Below the pieces are notes generated by a model. It was given only the letters and a program-made list of their open reading frames with translations, ran no database searches and was not told the DNA's origin. A stretch of DNA of 64,000 bases from JANXQG01 sp964615095 (GTDB lineage: Bacteria; Planctomycetota; Planctomycetia; Pirellulales; Thermoguttaceae). Positions 1 through 7,714 of this stretch are shown here, in pieces; positions within the stretch are counted from its first letter, which is position 1; each line of letters begins with the position of its first letter. Made by a program: the position numbers and the translations under genes. The stretch lies in contig CAZTPX010000020.1 of NCBI GenBank assembly GCA_964615095.1, positions 1 through 64,000 on the forward strand. Reading direction: 5' to 3'.

Positions 1-232
1 CGCTCCACCCGCGGCTATTCACAGGTGACCGCTACGCGGTCGCAAGCCTGGCCTTACCGCCCGTGCTTGAACTCCCGCGTTGTGCGTCGACCGTCGGCGA
101 AATACTGGCTAGCTCTTGTACCGCAACCCGTACCCTACGCATGTGCCCGTTGCGCAGCATTCGGCTCGTCTACCTCGGTCATCTTAGTCCTTTCCGGCAG
201 AAAGGACCTACTTGTCGGCTCGCCGATCAACC
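1..232. other. Gene-free edge with hairpin repeat fragments
   Basis: No convincing gene is seen. Positions 1-50 resemble the sequence near 35017-35063 (shared words CGCTCCAC and CGGCTATTC, then a GC-rich palindromic tail), so both look like remnants of one dispersed repeat. Positions 186-214 form a short hairpin, AGTCCTTTCC with GAAAGGACCT, followed by ACTTG. This is the same family as copies at 47541-47569 and 51943-52050. The stretch lies downstream of the minus-strand heparinase-like gene. Confidence 0.5.
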
Positions 233-2179
233 CTATTTCTCCTCAGACGATACCGCGAACGAAGGCCCGCTGGAGAAGCAAAAAGTCTTGCCCTCCAGCA
301 GTAGCCGAAGCACCGAGCCGTTGGCTTCCGGTTTCATGCTCCGCACTGCCGCGGGCGGCTTTCCATCGCCCACCTCCAGTAAGTGGACGAGCGTCAGGAG
401 CGGCTTTCCCTCGTAGGCGTAGACGACCCGCGATGCATCGCTGACCGCCGGCGTGCCGGATGAGGAATTTGCGCCGGCAGGCGTACGATAGGACTTTTCC
501 ACATGTGGCCGCGAATCGCCCGGCAACAGTGGGCGGCAACGCAAGAAGCTCTTGCCGTTCAGGGCAGTCACGGCGGATCCTTCAACGGCCGGCTTTCCCG
601 GCACCTGCAAGAGCCAACTGACCTCGGGTAGCGACTTGCCCTCGGGGGCGACCAGATGATCGACAACCACGACAGTGCCCGGCCTGATGAACAGCAGTTG
701 CCGCACGCAACTCCGAACGACCGTAGGCGAATAGGCCTGGGCGAACTGGCCGGCGACCGCCGTCCACGACCCGGCGTCCTTGTAGAAAACGATGTCGCCG
801 GTCTCCAGCCCTTTGGCCAGTCGCTCGGTGAATGCCTCCAGCGTGCGGGCGCTCTGATAGGTTTCGTGGCGCTGCCCTTGCCCACCCAGCAGGAGCGTGT
901 TGTGGGCATCGGTCCTCGCCTGCTCGCCGCCGACATGCTGATAGGTCCCCGCATCGAGCGCGAGCAGACCGTTGCGGAAGATCACGAAGCTGCCCTGGTC
1001 GAGATGCAGATGCTGGCCGAAGAAATCCGTGCAGCGGAATCCAACTACGGTTGCGCTGTCGCTCCAATCGCTGCGCATCAGTGCGTGGCCGCCTTGTGCC
1101 CCGCCGGCAAGCAGGGCCAGCGGCGGCTCAGCGGGCTTGACGGCCAGATTTCGCGTGTAGAGAAAGTAGTAGATGGCAGTCTCGCCGTGGAAACGGCTCA
1201 GCTCGCGTTTCTCGGCCAGCCAACGGCTCAGATAGGCCCCACGGGGCGACTGCAGCGCCCAGGTCAGGGCGTCGATCCGCCCGGCCATCTCGTGGGTCAC
1301 GCCGCCGTTCGCGCCAGCCACGATATCGCCCCAGGGAACAAAGCGCATGTCCGGCAATACGCTGAGTACGAGGTAATCGAGCTGATGGCCCAGCCAGTCG
1401 CCCTGCTCGCGGCGGATTGTCCCGACCACATCGGTCTCAAACGCGCTCTGCGTCGCCAAGAGCACCAGCAGCGAATAGTGCTGGCAGTAGCGCCACCAGT
1501 AGCCCGCCGCGTCGCCATTGGACCCTTCCAGATACTGCATGGCGCGAAACAGTTGCCCATTGAAGCGCTGGCGAAGGTCGTTGAAGAGCCGGTCGGCGGC
1601 CGGGTCGTCGCCGACCGTGGCCAGCGCCCAGAGCATAGCGCCGCTATTGAACATCCAGGTGTAGTTATGGAAAACGTGGTCGTTGCCGACTTTGAAGGCA
1701 TTCTCGGCCAGCGGCTGCAACTTTTGTCGCAAGGCGGCCCTGGCCTGCTCGTCGAAACCCGGGTATGCGTGCAGCCAGTCGTAGGCCAGGGCCATGTCCG
1801 AAAGAGCGTCATAGACGAAGAACGGGTCGTTGACCGCCTTCGGATCGTCGGGCAACCGCCAGGAGCGAAAGATCTCCAAGGCCCGTTGGGCCACCTCGGC
1901 CCGACCGGTGAGATGGTAAACCAGCGCCAGTGCCGCGGCCTTGGGCGGATTGAGGCCATCGAGGTTCTCGAGCATCTGCCGGAAATCGCCGTCACGCGGC
2001 AGGGCCTTGAGCTGCTGCAAGGAAATGGCGTAGCGTGTATCCGCCGGACGCAACAACACCCGCGGTCGATCGTTCTTAATACCGGCGGCTGGCGGAACCA
2101 AATCGGTCGCCATAGCCGCTGCGGGCAAGAGGAGCGCCAGAAGCAGTACAATCATCAATCCGCGTGAAGGATGAATCAT
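233..2179 (-). CDS. Heparinase II/III family protein (secreted polysaccharide lyase-like)
   Basis: A 648-aa exported protein. It starts at the ATG at 2179, followed directly by a signal peptide (MIHPSRGLMIVLLLALLLP, AxA-like cleavage near AMA). A longer reading from 2278 would overlap the upstream gene. The N-terminal half is an alpha-helical toroid-like domain. The C-terminal half carries the hallmark of heparinase II/III beta-sandwich domains around residues 380-440: GGHALMRSDW, then a His/Asp-rich HLHLDQGSF and GTYQHVGG with NTLLLGGQGQ. The family degrades uronic-acid polysaccharides by beta-elimination; the substrate here is unknown. The gene starts 11 nt after the stop of the PQQ-propeller lipoprotein gene, so the two are probably co-transcribed. 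Superfamily call is firm; specificity is not. Confidence 0.82.
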   Translation of the reverse strand: MIHPSRGLMIVLLLALLLPAAAMATDLVPPAAGIKNDRPRVLLRPADTRYAISLQQLKALPRDGDFRQMLENLDGLNPPKAAALALVYHLTGRAEVAQRALEIFRSWRLPDDPKAVNDPFFVYDALSDMALAYDWLHAYPGFDEQARAALRQKLQPLAENAFKVGNDHVFHNYTWMFNSGAMLWALATVGDDPAADRLFNDLRQRFNGQLFRAMQYLEGSNGDAAGYWWRYCQHYSLLVLLATQSAFETDVVGTIRREQGDWLGHQLDYLVLSVLPDMRFVPWGDIVAGANGGVTHEMAGRIDALTWALQSPRGAYLSRWLAEKRELSRFHGETAIYYFLYTRNLAVKPAEPPLALLAGGAQGGHALMRSDWSDSATVVGFRCTDFFGQHLHLDQGSFVIFRNGLLALDAGTYQHVGGEQARTDAHNTLLLGGQGQRHETYQSARTLEAFTERLAKGLETGDIVFYKDAGSWTAVAGQFAQAYSPTVVRSCVRQLLFIRPGTVVVVDHLVAPEGKSLPEVSWLLQVPGKPAVEGSAVTALNGKSFLRCRPLLPGDSRPHVEKSYRTPAGANSSSGTPAVSDASRVVYAYEGKPLLTLVHLLEVGDGKPPAAVRSMKPEANGSVLRLLLEGKTFCFSSGPSFAVSSEEK

Positions 2180-2190
2180 GGCAAGAGATC

Positions 2191-3507
2191 TCACTTTCGG
2201 TTGCGAACGTCGTAGCACGAGAGCGTATCGTGATAGCGAAGATACAGCCGGCCATGCAGTACCACGGGGTGCGCCCATGCGTCGCCGGCCTTTTCGGGCG
2301 TGAGCCGGAAGAGGCCGTCAACCACGAATCGATCGACCGTGGGCCGGAGCAGGGCCGCCGTGCCGTCTTCGGCCAGGCAGTAGAGTCGTCCATCGGCAAA
2401 AACGGCCGAGCCGCTCGTCAGCCCCTTGAATTCGTAACGGATCTGGCCGGACTTCCAGTCCATGCAGAGCCAGGACTTGTGCTCCTTATATCCGCTGCCG
2501 TAGAGCAGGCCGTCCAGCAATAGGACCGTGCCCGTGCAGGTGTCCAATGTCGTGCTCCAGGCTTTTTCCGCCTGCGGCCCGTTCTCTCCCGGGTGCAACT
2601 GGTAACATGTCCCGTGGACGTACGGCGTCACGTAGAAGATACGGTCTTGGCCATAGACGGGCGTGGCGATGTTGACTTTGTAAGGACTTTTCAACGGCAC
2701 GGTCCAGAGGAGTTTTCCGCTGTCGGCATCGACCGCGAATCCATGCGTGGAAGAGCAGCTCGCCACGATCCGCCGCCCGGCATGACCGAACAAGAGCGGC
2801 GAGCAGTGCGACGTGCGGTCGCCGGCAAGGGGTTCCGTGGTCCAGGCGGTCCGGCCAGTCTGTTTGTCGAGCGCAGCGACCAGGGCCTTTTTGCCCCCGG
2901 GCGTCACCAGGACCCGTGGCCCATCGACAAGCAGGCACTCGCTGATCGCCCAAGTGATATTTGGTCCCTCGAAGCGTTCCAATACGTCGACAGCCCAGAT
3001 CTCATGGCCTGTGGCCGCATCCAAGCATGCCGCGCGGCCGTGTGCGTTCATGTGGTAGAGCTTGCCCTGGGAGTAAGCGCAACAGGCCCTAGCGCCGGGA
3101 TACTGCCCGGTCCACGAGTCCCCATTCTTGGCTTGCCAAACGGGCTTGCCGTCGAGATTGAAGGCGAAGATTACCAGGTCGTCGTCGATGTCGCCGGTGA
3201 TATAGATCCGCTGGCCGACGATGATGGGCGACGACCAGCCGCGTCCCAAGTTGGAGACCTTCCAAAGGAGTTTTGGCCCCGCAGTCGGCCAGGTCGGCAG
3301 GAGGTCTTTCTCATTGCAGATCCCGTTGCGACGCGGCCCGTTCCATTGCGGCCAGTCCGGATCGGGCGAGGCGATTGGCCCATCGTCGGACTGCGCAGCA
3401 GGGTGCGCAATGGGGGCACCGGACGTGTCGGCAGGTGGGGCTGCGCCGCAGCCGCTGGCGAGCAGCATCGCTACCGTTAGAGAAACGAGACGATTGCACA
3501 ACTGCAA
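2191..3507 (-). CDS. PQQ-like beta-propeller lipoprotein
   Basis: A 438-aa protein with a lipoprotein signal peptide (MQLCNRLVSLTVAMLLASGC, lipobox LASGC) and an Ala/Pro/Ser-rich linker. The beta-propeller begins at the planctomycete signature DWPQWNGPRRNGI. Repeated propeller blades have the WTxxL/LWKVS and 'AVDxxSGKLLWTV' style of PQQ-like (BamB-type) repeats. Nothing shows that PQQ is bound; in these bacteria the fold is mostly a scaffold or sugar/redox-associated. It lies just upstream of the heparinase-like gene on the same strand. A perfect 31-nt inverted repeat sits upstream at 3552-3630. Confidence 0.82.
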   Translation of the reverse strand: MQLCNRLVSLTVAMLLASGCGAAPPADTSGAPIAHPAAQSDDGPIASPDPDWPQWNGPRRNGICNEKDLLPTWPTAGPKLLWKVSNLGRGWSSPIIVGQRIYITGDIDDDLVIFAFNLDGKPVWQAKNGDSWTGQYPGARACCAYSQGKLYHMNAHGRAACLDAATGHEIWAVDVLERFEGPNITWAISECLLVDGPRVLVTPGGKKALVAALDKQTGRTAWTTEPLAGDRTSHCSPLLFGHAGRRIVASCSSTHGFAVDADSGKLLWTVPLKSPYKVNIATPVYGQDRIFYVTPYVHGTCYQLHPGENGPQAEKAWSTTLDTCTGTVLLLDGLLYGSGYKEHKSWLCMDWKSGQIRYEFKGLTSGSAVFADGRLYCLAEDGTAALLRPTVDRFVVDGLFRLTPEKAGDAWAHPVVLHGRLYLRYHDTLSCYDVRNRK

Positions 3508-3551
3508 GGTAATCTCCCTTTGAAGCGACCGACGAATAAGTTCCGGACTTG

Positions 3552-3630
3552 GGTGGCATGCCTTAAGCCTTCTAGGCTAGGCGTGTTTGCCGCCGACATG
3601 CCTAGCCTAGAAGGCTTAAGGCATGCCACC
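3552..3630. repeat. Perfect 31-nt inverted repeat (family A)
   Basis: The left arm (3552-3582) begins GGTGGCATGCCTTAAGCC. The right arm (3600-3630) is its exact reverse complement. A 17-nt loop (GTGTTTGCCGCCGACAT) separates them. A half copy with left arm and loop only lies at 18511-18557. The element sits between the DUF1080 gene and the PQQ-lipoprotein gene and could terminate or process RNA, but there is no T tract. Confidence 0.9.
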
Positions 3631-3665
3631 CTCGCAGAAACGCGGAAGTTATTTATCATCCGGTT

Positions 3666-4712
3666 TTAACGCTTCTCCACGATCCAGACATTCTGGAAGA
3701 AGGCCGGGAAGCCGTGCTCTTGGAGATAGATGCCGCCGGGCTGCGGGCTTTCCGGTTTGCCCGAGGGCGTTGGTCCCTTGATCTCCACGTCGTCGAGGAT
3801 CGTCACGCCGTTGAGCTTTACCGTGCAGCGGCCGAGCTTGGCCTTCTTGCCGGCGGCGTCGTAGCGGGCGGCGGTGAAATCCATGTCGTAGGTCTGCCAG
3901 GTCAGGGGCGGATAGCACATATTGATCTTGGGCGTGACCTGGGCATAGAGTACGCCGCAGTCGTGCTGCCGCATCACGATGCCGAAGGAATCGAGGATCT
4001 GGATCTCGTAGCGCTCCTGGAGGAAGACGCCGCTGTTGGGCCGCTGCCAGATGGTCCGCGTCTGCGGCACGTAGGAAATCATGAATTCGACGTGGAGGGT
4101 GAAGTCCTGGAACTTGCGGCGGGTGGTCGCGCCGCCGATAAGCCACTTCTGCGGCGTGAGCTTGGCGCCGCTTTGCCACTCATCCGTGCCACTGCCGTCG
4201 AACAACACGATCGCGCCGGCCGGCGGCTTAGCGCCCAGCGTCGGACTCCGCCGCAGGACCCGCGCCAGGTCGAACTTCACGCCGGAATCGGTCTGGCCCC
4301 GCAGCGTGCGGCCATCGCAAACCGCCTTGTAGACCTGGTCGATAACGACGATCTTGCCCTCAAGCTTGGCGTCCTCGGGCGTCGAGTCGTCCGTGCTGGG
4401 GGCCTTCTGGATGATCGTCTTGCCGTCCCAGCCGTCGCCAGGCAGGCCGCCCAGGAAGAACATCGTGCGAAAGACGCCGTCGCCCAACGCGCGGACCTGC
4501 GCGCCCAAGCGGGTCTTGCTGCCATCGGGCTGAGAGACCGTGCCCGTATACTCGCCCTGGAACTGGAAATCGGCGTCCACGTGGTCCGAATTCGTATACA
4601 GCTTCAAAGCGGGTTCCTTGGCGGTTGCCGCGGACACCCATCCGACTGCTAGCGCGCAGGCCGCGAAAACCAACATAATGCGACAGGGAACGTTCGCACA
4701 TTTCAGATTCAT
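3666..4712 (-). CDS. DUF1080 (3-keto-disaccharide hydrolase-type) secreted protein
   Basis: 348 aa. The start at 4712 is chosen because AAAGGA lies just upstream and the next residues form a signal peptide (MNLKCANVPCRIMLVFAACA, cleavage near VSA-A). Longer readings pass through hairpin repeat B. The C-terminal half is a DUF1080 concanavalin-like lectin/glucanase domain: IVLFDGSGTDEW, then FTLHVEFMISY, NSGVFLQERYEIQILDSFG, ARYDAAGKK and VKLNGVTILDDV. This family is very expanded in planctomycetes. Some members hydrolyse 3-keto-glycosides, others may only bind sugars. The N-terminal part (residues 30-180) is a small planctomycete extension of unclear role. Likely periplasmic. Confidence 0.85.
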   Translation of the reverse strand: MNLKCANVPCRIMLVFAACALAVGWVSAATAKEPALKLYTNSDHVDADFQFQGEYTGTVSQPDGSKTRLGAQVRALGDGVFRTMFFLGGLPGDGWDGKTIIQKAPSTDDSTPEDAKLEGKIVVIDQVYKAVCDGRTLRGQTDSGVKFDLARVLRRSPTLGAKPPAGAIVLFDGSGTDEWQSGAKLTPQKWLIGGATTRRKFQDFTLHVEFMISYVPQTRTIWQRPNSGVFLQERYEIQILDSFGIVMRQHDCGVLYAQVTPKINMCYPPLTWQTYDMDFTAARYDAAGKKAKLGRCTVKLNGVTILDDVEIKGPTPSGKPESPQPGGIYLQEHGFPAFFQNVWIVEKR

Positions 4713-4748
4713 TGCTCTGGTCCTTTCCGGTGAGTTGGCTACCAAGCC

Positions 4749-4828
4749 GTAGGGTGGGTCGAGTAACACGAGTCCCACCAGATTCCGTATCGAATTTGGT
4801 GGGACTCGTGTTACTCGGCCCACCCTAC
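4749..4828. repeat. 32-nt inverted repeat (family B)
   Basis: Arms at 4749-4780 (starting GTAGGGTGGGTCGAG) and 4797-4828 pair with one mismatch around a 16-nt loop. It lies just upstream of the DUF1080 start, and an open reading frame runs through it, which would give a false longer start for that gene. Confidence 0.88.
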
Positions 4829-4942
4829 AGGTCTACCAAGGTGTTTCCGCAACAGGATACACCAAGGACCGCGAGAATGAAACCGATCCACGCCCGCGGG
4901 CCGCCAATCATCTTAACATGGCGCCCGCAGCGATTGCCAGCA

Positions 4943-5434
4943 TTATTTGATACTGAGCGCCGTGTTGATCTGGCCAATCGCCGCGGCGACGTTGGCGGCG
5001 GCCCTGGGGTGGTGTCCGTTCAACTCCGTCTGCACGCTTTTCAAAACCGCCAGGGCCTGATTCAACTGGGCGTCGGATGTGCCTTGGGGCTCGCGCGGGC
5101 CAGAACGCCTCGCCTTTTGGGGGGTGGCAGTTCCACTGGCGGGCGTGGTTGTCGAGCCAGTTTGGATTTTGGGGGCGTGATTCTTTCCTTCCAAATCGCG
5201 GATGGCCTTATGGACCTCTTCCGCCGCGCGGGCCCGGTGGCCGTCGTAATCATGGTCGGCGATCACCAGTAATTTATGGGCCGATCTGAGTTGCTTGATC
5301 AGCGCGGCCCTTGGTCCCGTGGCTGTTGTCGATACGGCAGACGCGGCCTGCGCATGGCAGGTTGAACCAAAGGCCAAGCCAACGAGAAGCGTCAACATCG
5401 GAGCACAAATTCCCACAATCCAATTCATACGCAT
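4943..5434 (-). CDS. Small secreted helical protein, function unknown
   Basis: 163 aa, not assigned to a family. A signal peptide (MNWIVGICAPMLTLLVGLAF, cleavage near CHA-Q) is followed by two similar amphipathic helical stretches. Residues about 45-80 hold LRSAHKLL, DHDYDGHRARAAEEV and AIRDL. Residues about 125-160 hold LNQALAVL, LNGHHPRAAANVAAAIGQI. The matching 'GH-RAA--V--AI--I' pattern suggests an internal duplication. The gene lies just downstream of the FecR/ECF sigma operon. A motif at 5491-5520 upstream of it matches one upstream of the sigma gene, so it is a candidate member of that regulon, perhaps a stress-response periplasmic protein. Confidence 0.65.
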   Translation of the reverse strand: MRMNWIVGICAPMLTLLVGLAFGSTCHAQAASAVSTTATGPRAALIKQLRSAHKLLVIADHDYDGHRARAAEEVHKAIRDLEGKNHAPKIQTGSTTTPASGTATPQKARRSGPREPQGTSDAQLNQALAVLKSVQTELNGHHPRAAANVAAAIGQINTALSIK

Positions 5435-5490
5435 GGAAAAACCCTTTCAAAGAAACGAAAACCACCTTGCCCTAAACTGTAGCATCAAGA

Positions 5491-5520
5491 GGTAGTTGCC
5501 GGTGGCTGGCAAACGTCACG
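5491..5520 (-). promoter_or_regulatory. Putative ECF sigma promoter, copy 2
   Basis: On the minus strand this 30-nt block reads CGTGACGTTTGCC... then CGGCAACTACC. It matches the block at 7671-7700 at 24 of 30 positions. Here it sits about 55 nt upstream of the small secreted protein gene. A GTGACG box in the -35 region and ACTACC near -10 would fit an ECF-type promoter. This is inference from the repeated motif and its positions only. Confidence 0.45.
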
Positions 5521-5526
5521 TCAAGT

Positions 5527-7062
5527 TTACTCTTTTCTTGCCTTCGCGGCTTTCGGCCGCGGGTGGCGGTACTGCCGGTAGAGGCGATGGGCATAGGGGT
5601 TCTTTCCGGCCAATTCCGCGGCCGTGGCGGCATTCACTTGCGTTGTCTTCCTTTTTCCGTTGACCGTCTCGACGATTTTGACACTGATACCTGACTCTTT
5701 ACTCTCGCTAATGGAGATCCGCTTTCCATTCTCATCGACCTCGACCACATGGGCGTCGGACGGCGTATGAACAGGAACGATAGGCTTGCCTGCGCCTGCA
5801 ACATTTGGAACGGCATTGCGGCCCGGCTCCTTTGCCGCGGGGAGTTCGGGCCGCTCGGGTTTGGTTTTCCCAGCGGCAGCAGCCCCTTCCGCGAGTCTCT
5901 CAAGCATGGTGGGCCACTGCTGCCGGAAGGCGTTGGGGACCCGCTGCAATCGCCGTAAGACACGTGCATGGAAGGCGTTGAATGCCTCGGGGGAGTGGAA
6001 CTCCGCCGTCTTCCCGTCGAGGCTGACCATGCCCAGGAAGCGCCCTTCCTCGCCCCCGGCGACAGTCACAAGCGGCAGGACCGGCGCAGCGACGTCGGGG
6101 ACCGAGACGATCACATGATCGAGGGCCCCTACGGCCAATTCGATGGGTTTGTCCGGCTTTTCGTGTTCTCGTTGCGGTCGGAAAGAAACCCGCCCCTCGT
6201 GGACAAGCGTGGTTATGGTCCCCGAATCCTGCACGACCACGTCGAACTCGGTGCCCAGGTCGACGACGCGGGAAAGGGGAGTCGCCACGCTGAAACCGAC
6301 GGCCGGCGCGGGCACCCGGGCATTCAAACTGCCGTGTTGCAGCGATACTTCGTCCGCACTGCAAAGTTCCAGAACCGCCGGCCCGGTGAGGAAGACCACG
6401 GTTCCCTTGTCGAAGTGGATCTCCGCGCTGCCTTGCGCCAATCTCAATACACCAGCCGTGAGCCGATCACCCTCGGCTCGGGGCGTATCCCACGAGGCAT
6501 CCGCGTTTTGCGTCAGCGTGGCAAAAGCTCGGTCGGACAACTGCGGTGGATTCTTGTTTTCGGGCGAGCCCGGCGGCGGTGTTGGCTGGTCCGCGATCGT
6601 CGGCTGATTGGATTGGCTCTCTCCGCGCGACCCCGGTGCAAGCCACCGCCAGCCGATCGTGCCTAAGAGCAGAACTGCGATCGAGCAGGCAATCGCGGCA
6701 ATCCAGCGATTGGCGCCGACCAGGGTGAATCGATGGACCCAGCCAGCGATACGTACCTGTTTCCGCACTTGTGGCAGGTCCCCGTCTGGAGCGGGCGAGG
6801 CCTCAACCGCCTGGCGGACTGGCTGTTGCGCGGTGTTCCATGTGGCCGCCCGGCGAACCGCGTGCTGTACGAAATCGTCTGCCGTGCTTTGCAGTCGGGC
6901 GACACAGCCCAGCAGGCTGTCCATCGCCTCGTCTCGGAACAACTCTTCGCGGGTTGCTGGGTCGTTCTCGAGCCATTGCAGCAGATCGCGCTCTTCGGCG
7001 GAAGTTAACCGATCGCCGGATACCAGGCGCGATGCCAATTCTCTTGCCGTTTGGGCGTCCAT
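5527..7062 (-). CDS. FecR-domain anti-sigma factor, membrane protein
   Basis: 511 aa from the ATG at 7062, chosen because GAGGTGA lies 5 nt upstream; a GTG at 7071 is also possible. The N-terminal cytoplasmic region (residues 1-100) is helical: MDAQTARELASRLVSGDRL, LLQWLENDPATREEL. A transmembrane segment follows near residues 120-145 (WIAAIACSIAVLLLGTIGW). The FecR domain spans about residues 185-320 (GSAEIHFDKGTVVFLTGPA, VATPLSRVVDLGTEFDV, VHEGRVSF). A long low-complexity C-terminal tail ends in basic residues. In this family the N-terminus binds the partner ECF sigma factor and the FecR domain senses an envelope cue. The gene directly follows its sigma factor gene, so they form a regulatory pair. 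Confidence 0.85.
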   Translation of the reverse strand: MDAQTARELASRLVSGDRLTSAEERDLLQWLENDPATREELFRDEAMDSLLGCVARLQSTADDFVQHAVRRAATWNTAQQPVRQAVEASPAPDGDLPQVRKQVRIAGWVHRFTLVGANRWIAAIACSIAVLLLGTIGWRWLAPGSRGESQSNQPTIADQPTPPPGSPENKNPPQLSDRAFATLTQNADASWDTPRAEGDRLTAGVLRLAQGSAEIHFDKGTVVFLTGPAVLELCSADEVSLQHGSLNARVPAPAVGFSVATPLSRVVDLGTEFDVVVQDSGTITTLVHEGRVSFRPQREHEKPDKPIELAVGALDHVIVSVPDVAAPVLPLVTVAGGEEGRFLGMVSLDGKTAEFHSPEAFNAFHARVLRRLQRVPNAFRQQWPTMLERLAEGAAAAGKTKPERPELPAAKEPGRNAVPNVAGAGKPIVPVHTPSDAHVVEVDENGKRISISESKESGISVKIVETVNGKRKTTQVNAATAAELAGKNPYAHRLYRQYRHPRPKAAKARKE

Positions 7063-7067
7063 CCCGG

Positions 7068-7652
7068 TCACCTCGGATTATGGAGTTTGTTGCGGATACA
7101 GTCGCCCAGCACTTGTCGAATCCGCAAGAGCATCATGCGTACGGTCCCTGCGCCCCGGCCCTGCCGCCGGGCAATCGATTCCGTCGTTTGACGACCAAAG
7201 TAGTGTTCCTCAATCACTCGCCGGCTCTCCGGGGCAAGCTGCCCGATGCAGCCTTGCAGGGCCTCGAAAGTCCGCTCCTGATCCTCCTCCTCGCCCGGCT
7301 CTTGCGACATCCGCTCAAGCCGCCACTGACTCATTTGGCTAGCCAGCGAACCTTTCTCCTTGCGTCGCCGGCGGACCTCCGAGCGGATATGCTGCGTGGC
7401 CATGTTTCGGGCAATGCCGAGCAGCCAGCCGCGCAGGCTGCCTGTCGCACGAAACGTGGCGAGGTTCTGGTAGGCGCACAGGAACACCTCTTGGGCCAGA
7501 TCATCGGCCACGGACGGATCGCGCAGGCAACGCACCAGGTGCCAGCGAACCGCTGCTTGATGGAGTCGCACGAGCTGGGCAAAAGCCTCTTTCGATCCGG
7601 CCACGACCTGACCGACCAGTTCGTCTTGATCCATGGCCTCGAATGCTTCCAT
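7068..7652 (-). CDS. ECF-family RNA polymerase sigma factor (partner of FecR protein)
   Basis: 194 aa. Sigma region 2 is at residues 10-80 (FAQLVRLHQAAVRWHLVRCL, DDLAQEVFLCAYQNL, LRGWLLGIARNMATQHIR). Region 4 is at residues 125-190 (LAPESRRVIEEHYF, ESIARRQGRGAGTVRMMLLR). It resembles the Rhodopirellula/Verrucomicrobium sigma family commonly paired with FecR anti-sigmas. The start is placed at the ATG at 7652; a TTG lies one codon upstream. The stop at 7068-7070 is 5 nt before the FecR ATG, so translation is probably coupled. A motif at 7671-7700 just upstream recurs upstream of the gene that follows the operon, which suggests auto-regulation. Confidence 0.88.
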   Translation of the reverse strand: MEAFEAMDQDELVGQVVAGSKEAFAQLVRLHQAAVRWHLVRCLRDPSVADDLAQEVFLCAYQNLATFRATGSLRGWLLGIARNMATQHIRSEVRRRRKEKGSLASQMSQWRLERMSQEPGEEEDQERTFEALQGCIGQLAPESRRVIEEHYFGRQTTESIARRQGRGAGTVRMMLLRIRQVLGDCIRNKLHNPR

Positions 7653-7670
7653 CAAGATACTTCACCGGTA

Positions 7671-7700
7671 AGTAGTTGCCGCTGGCCGGGAATCGTCACA
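7671..7700 (-). promoter_or_regulatory. Putative autoregulated ECF sigma promoter, copy 1
   Basis: On the minus strand the block starts TGTGACGATTCCCGG and ends CGGCAACTACT, about 20 nt before the sigma gene ATG. It matches 5491-5520 at 24 of 30 positions although neither is coding. A short leader with GGTGAAG would then serve the sigma gene. The promoter role is inferred from position and recurrence. Confidence 0.45.
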
Positions 7701-7714
7701 AAAGACTCCCAATT

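Noticed and set aside
656..2167. Long plus-strand open frame opposite the heparinase-like gene
   Set aside because: It is the mirror of a well-supported minus-strand gene, with no ribosome site and no recognisable motifs.
3477..3659. Possible small protein across the family A palindrome
   Set aside because: The reading frame is mostly the palindrome itself.
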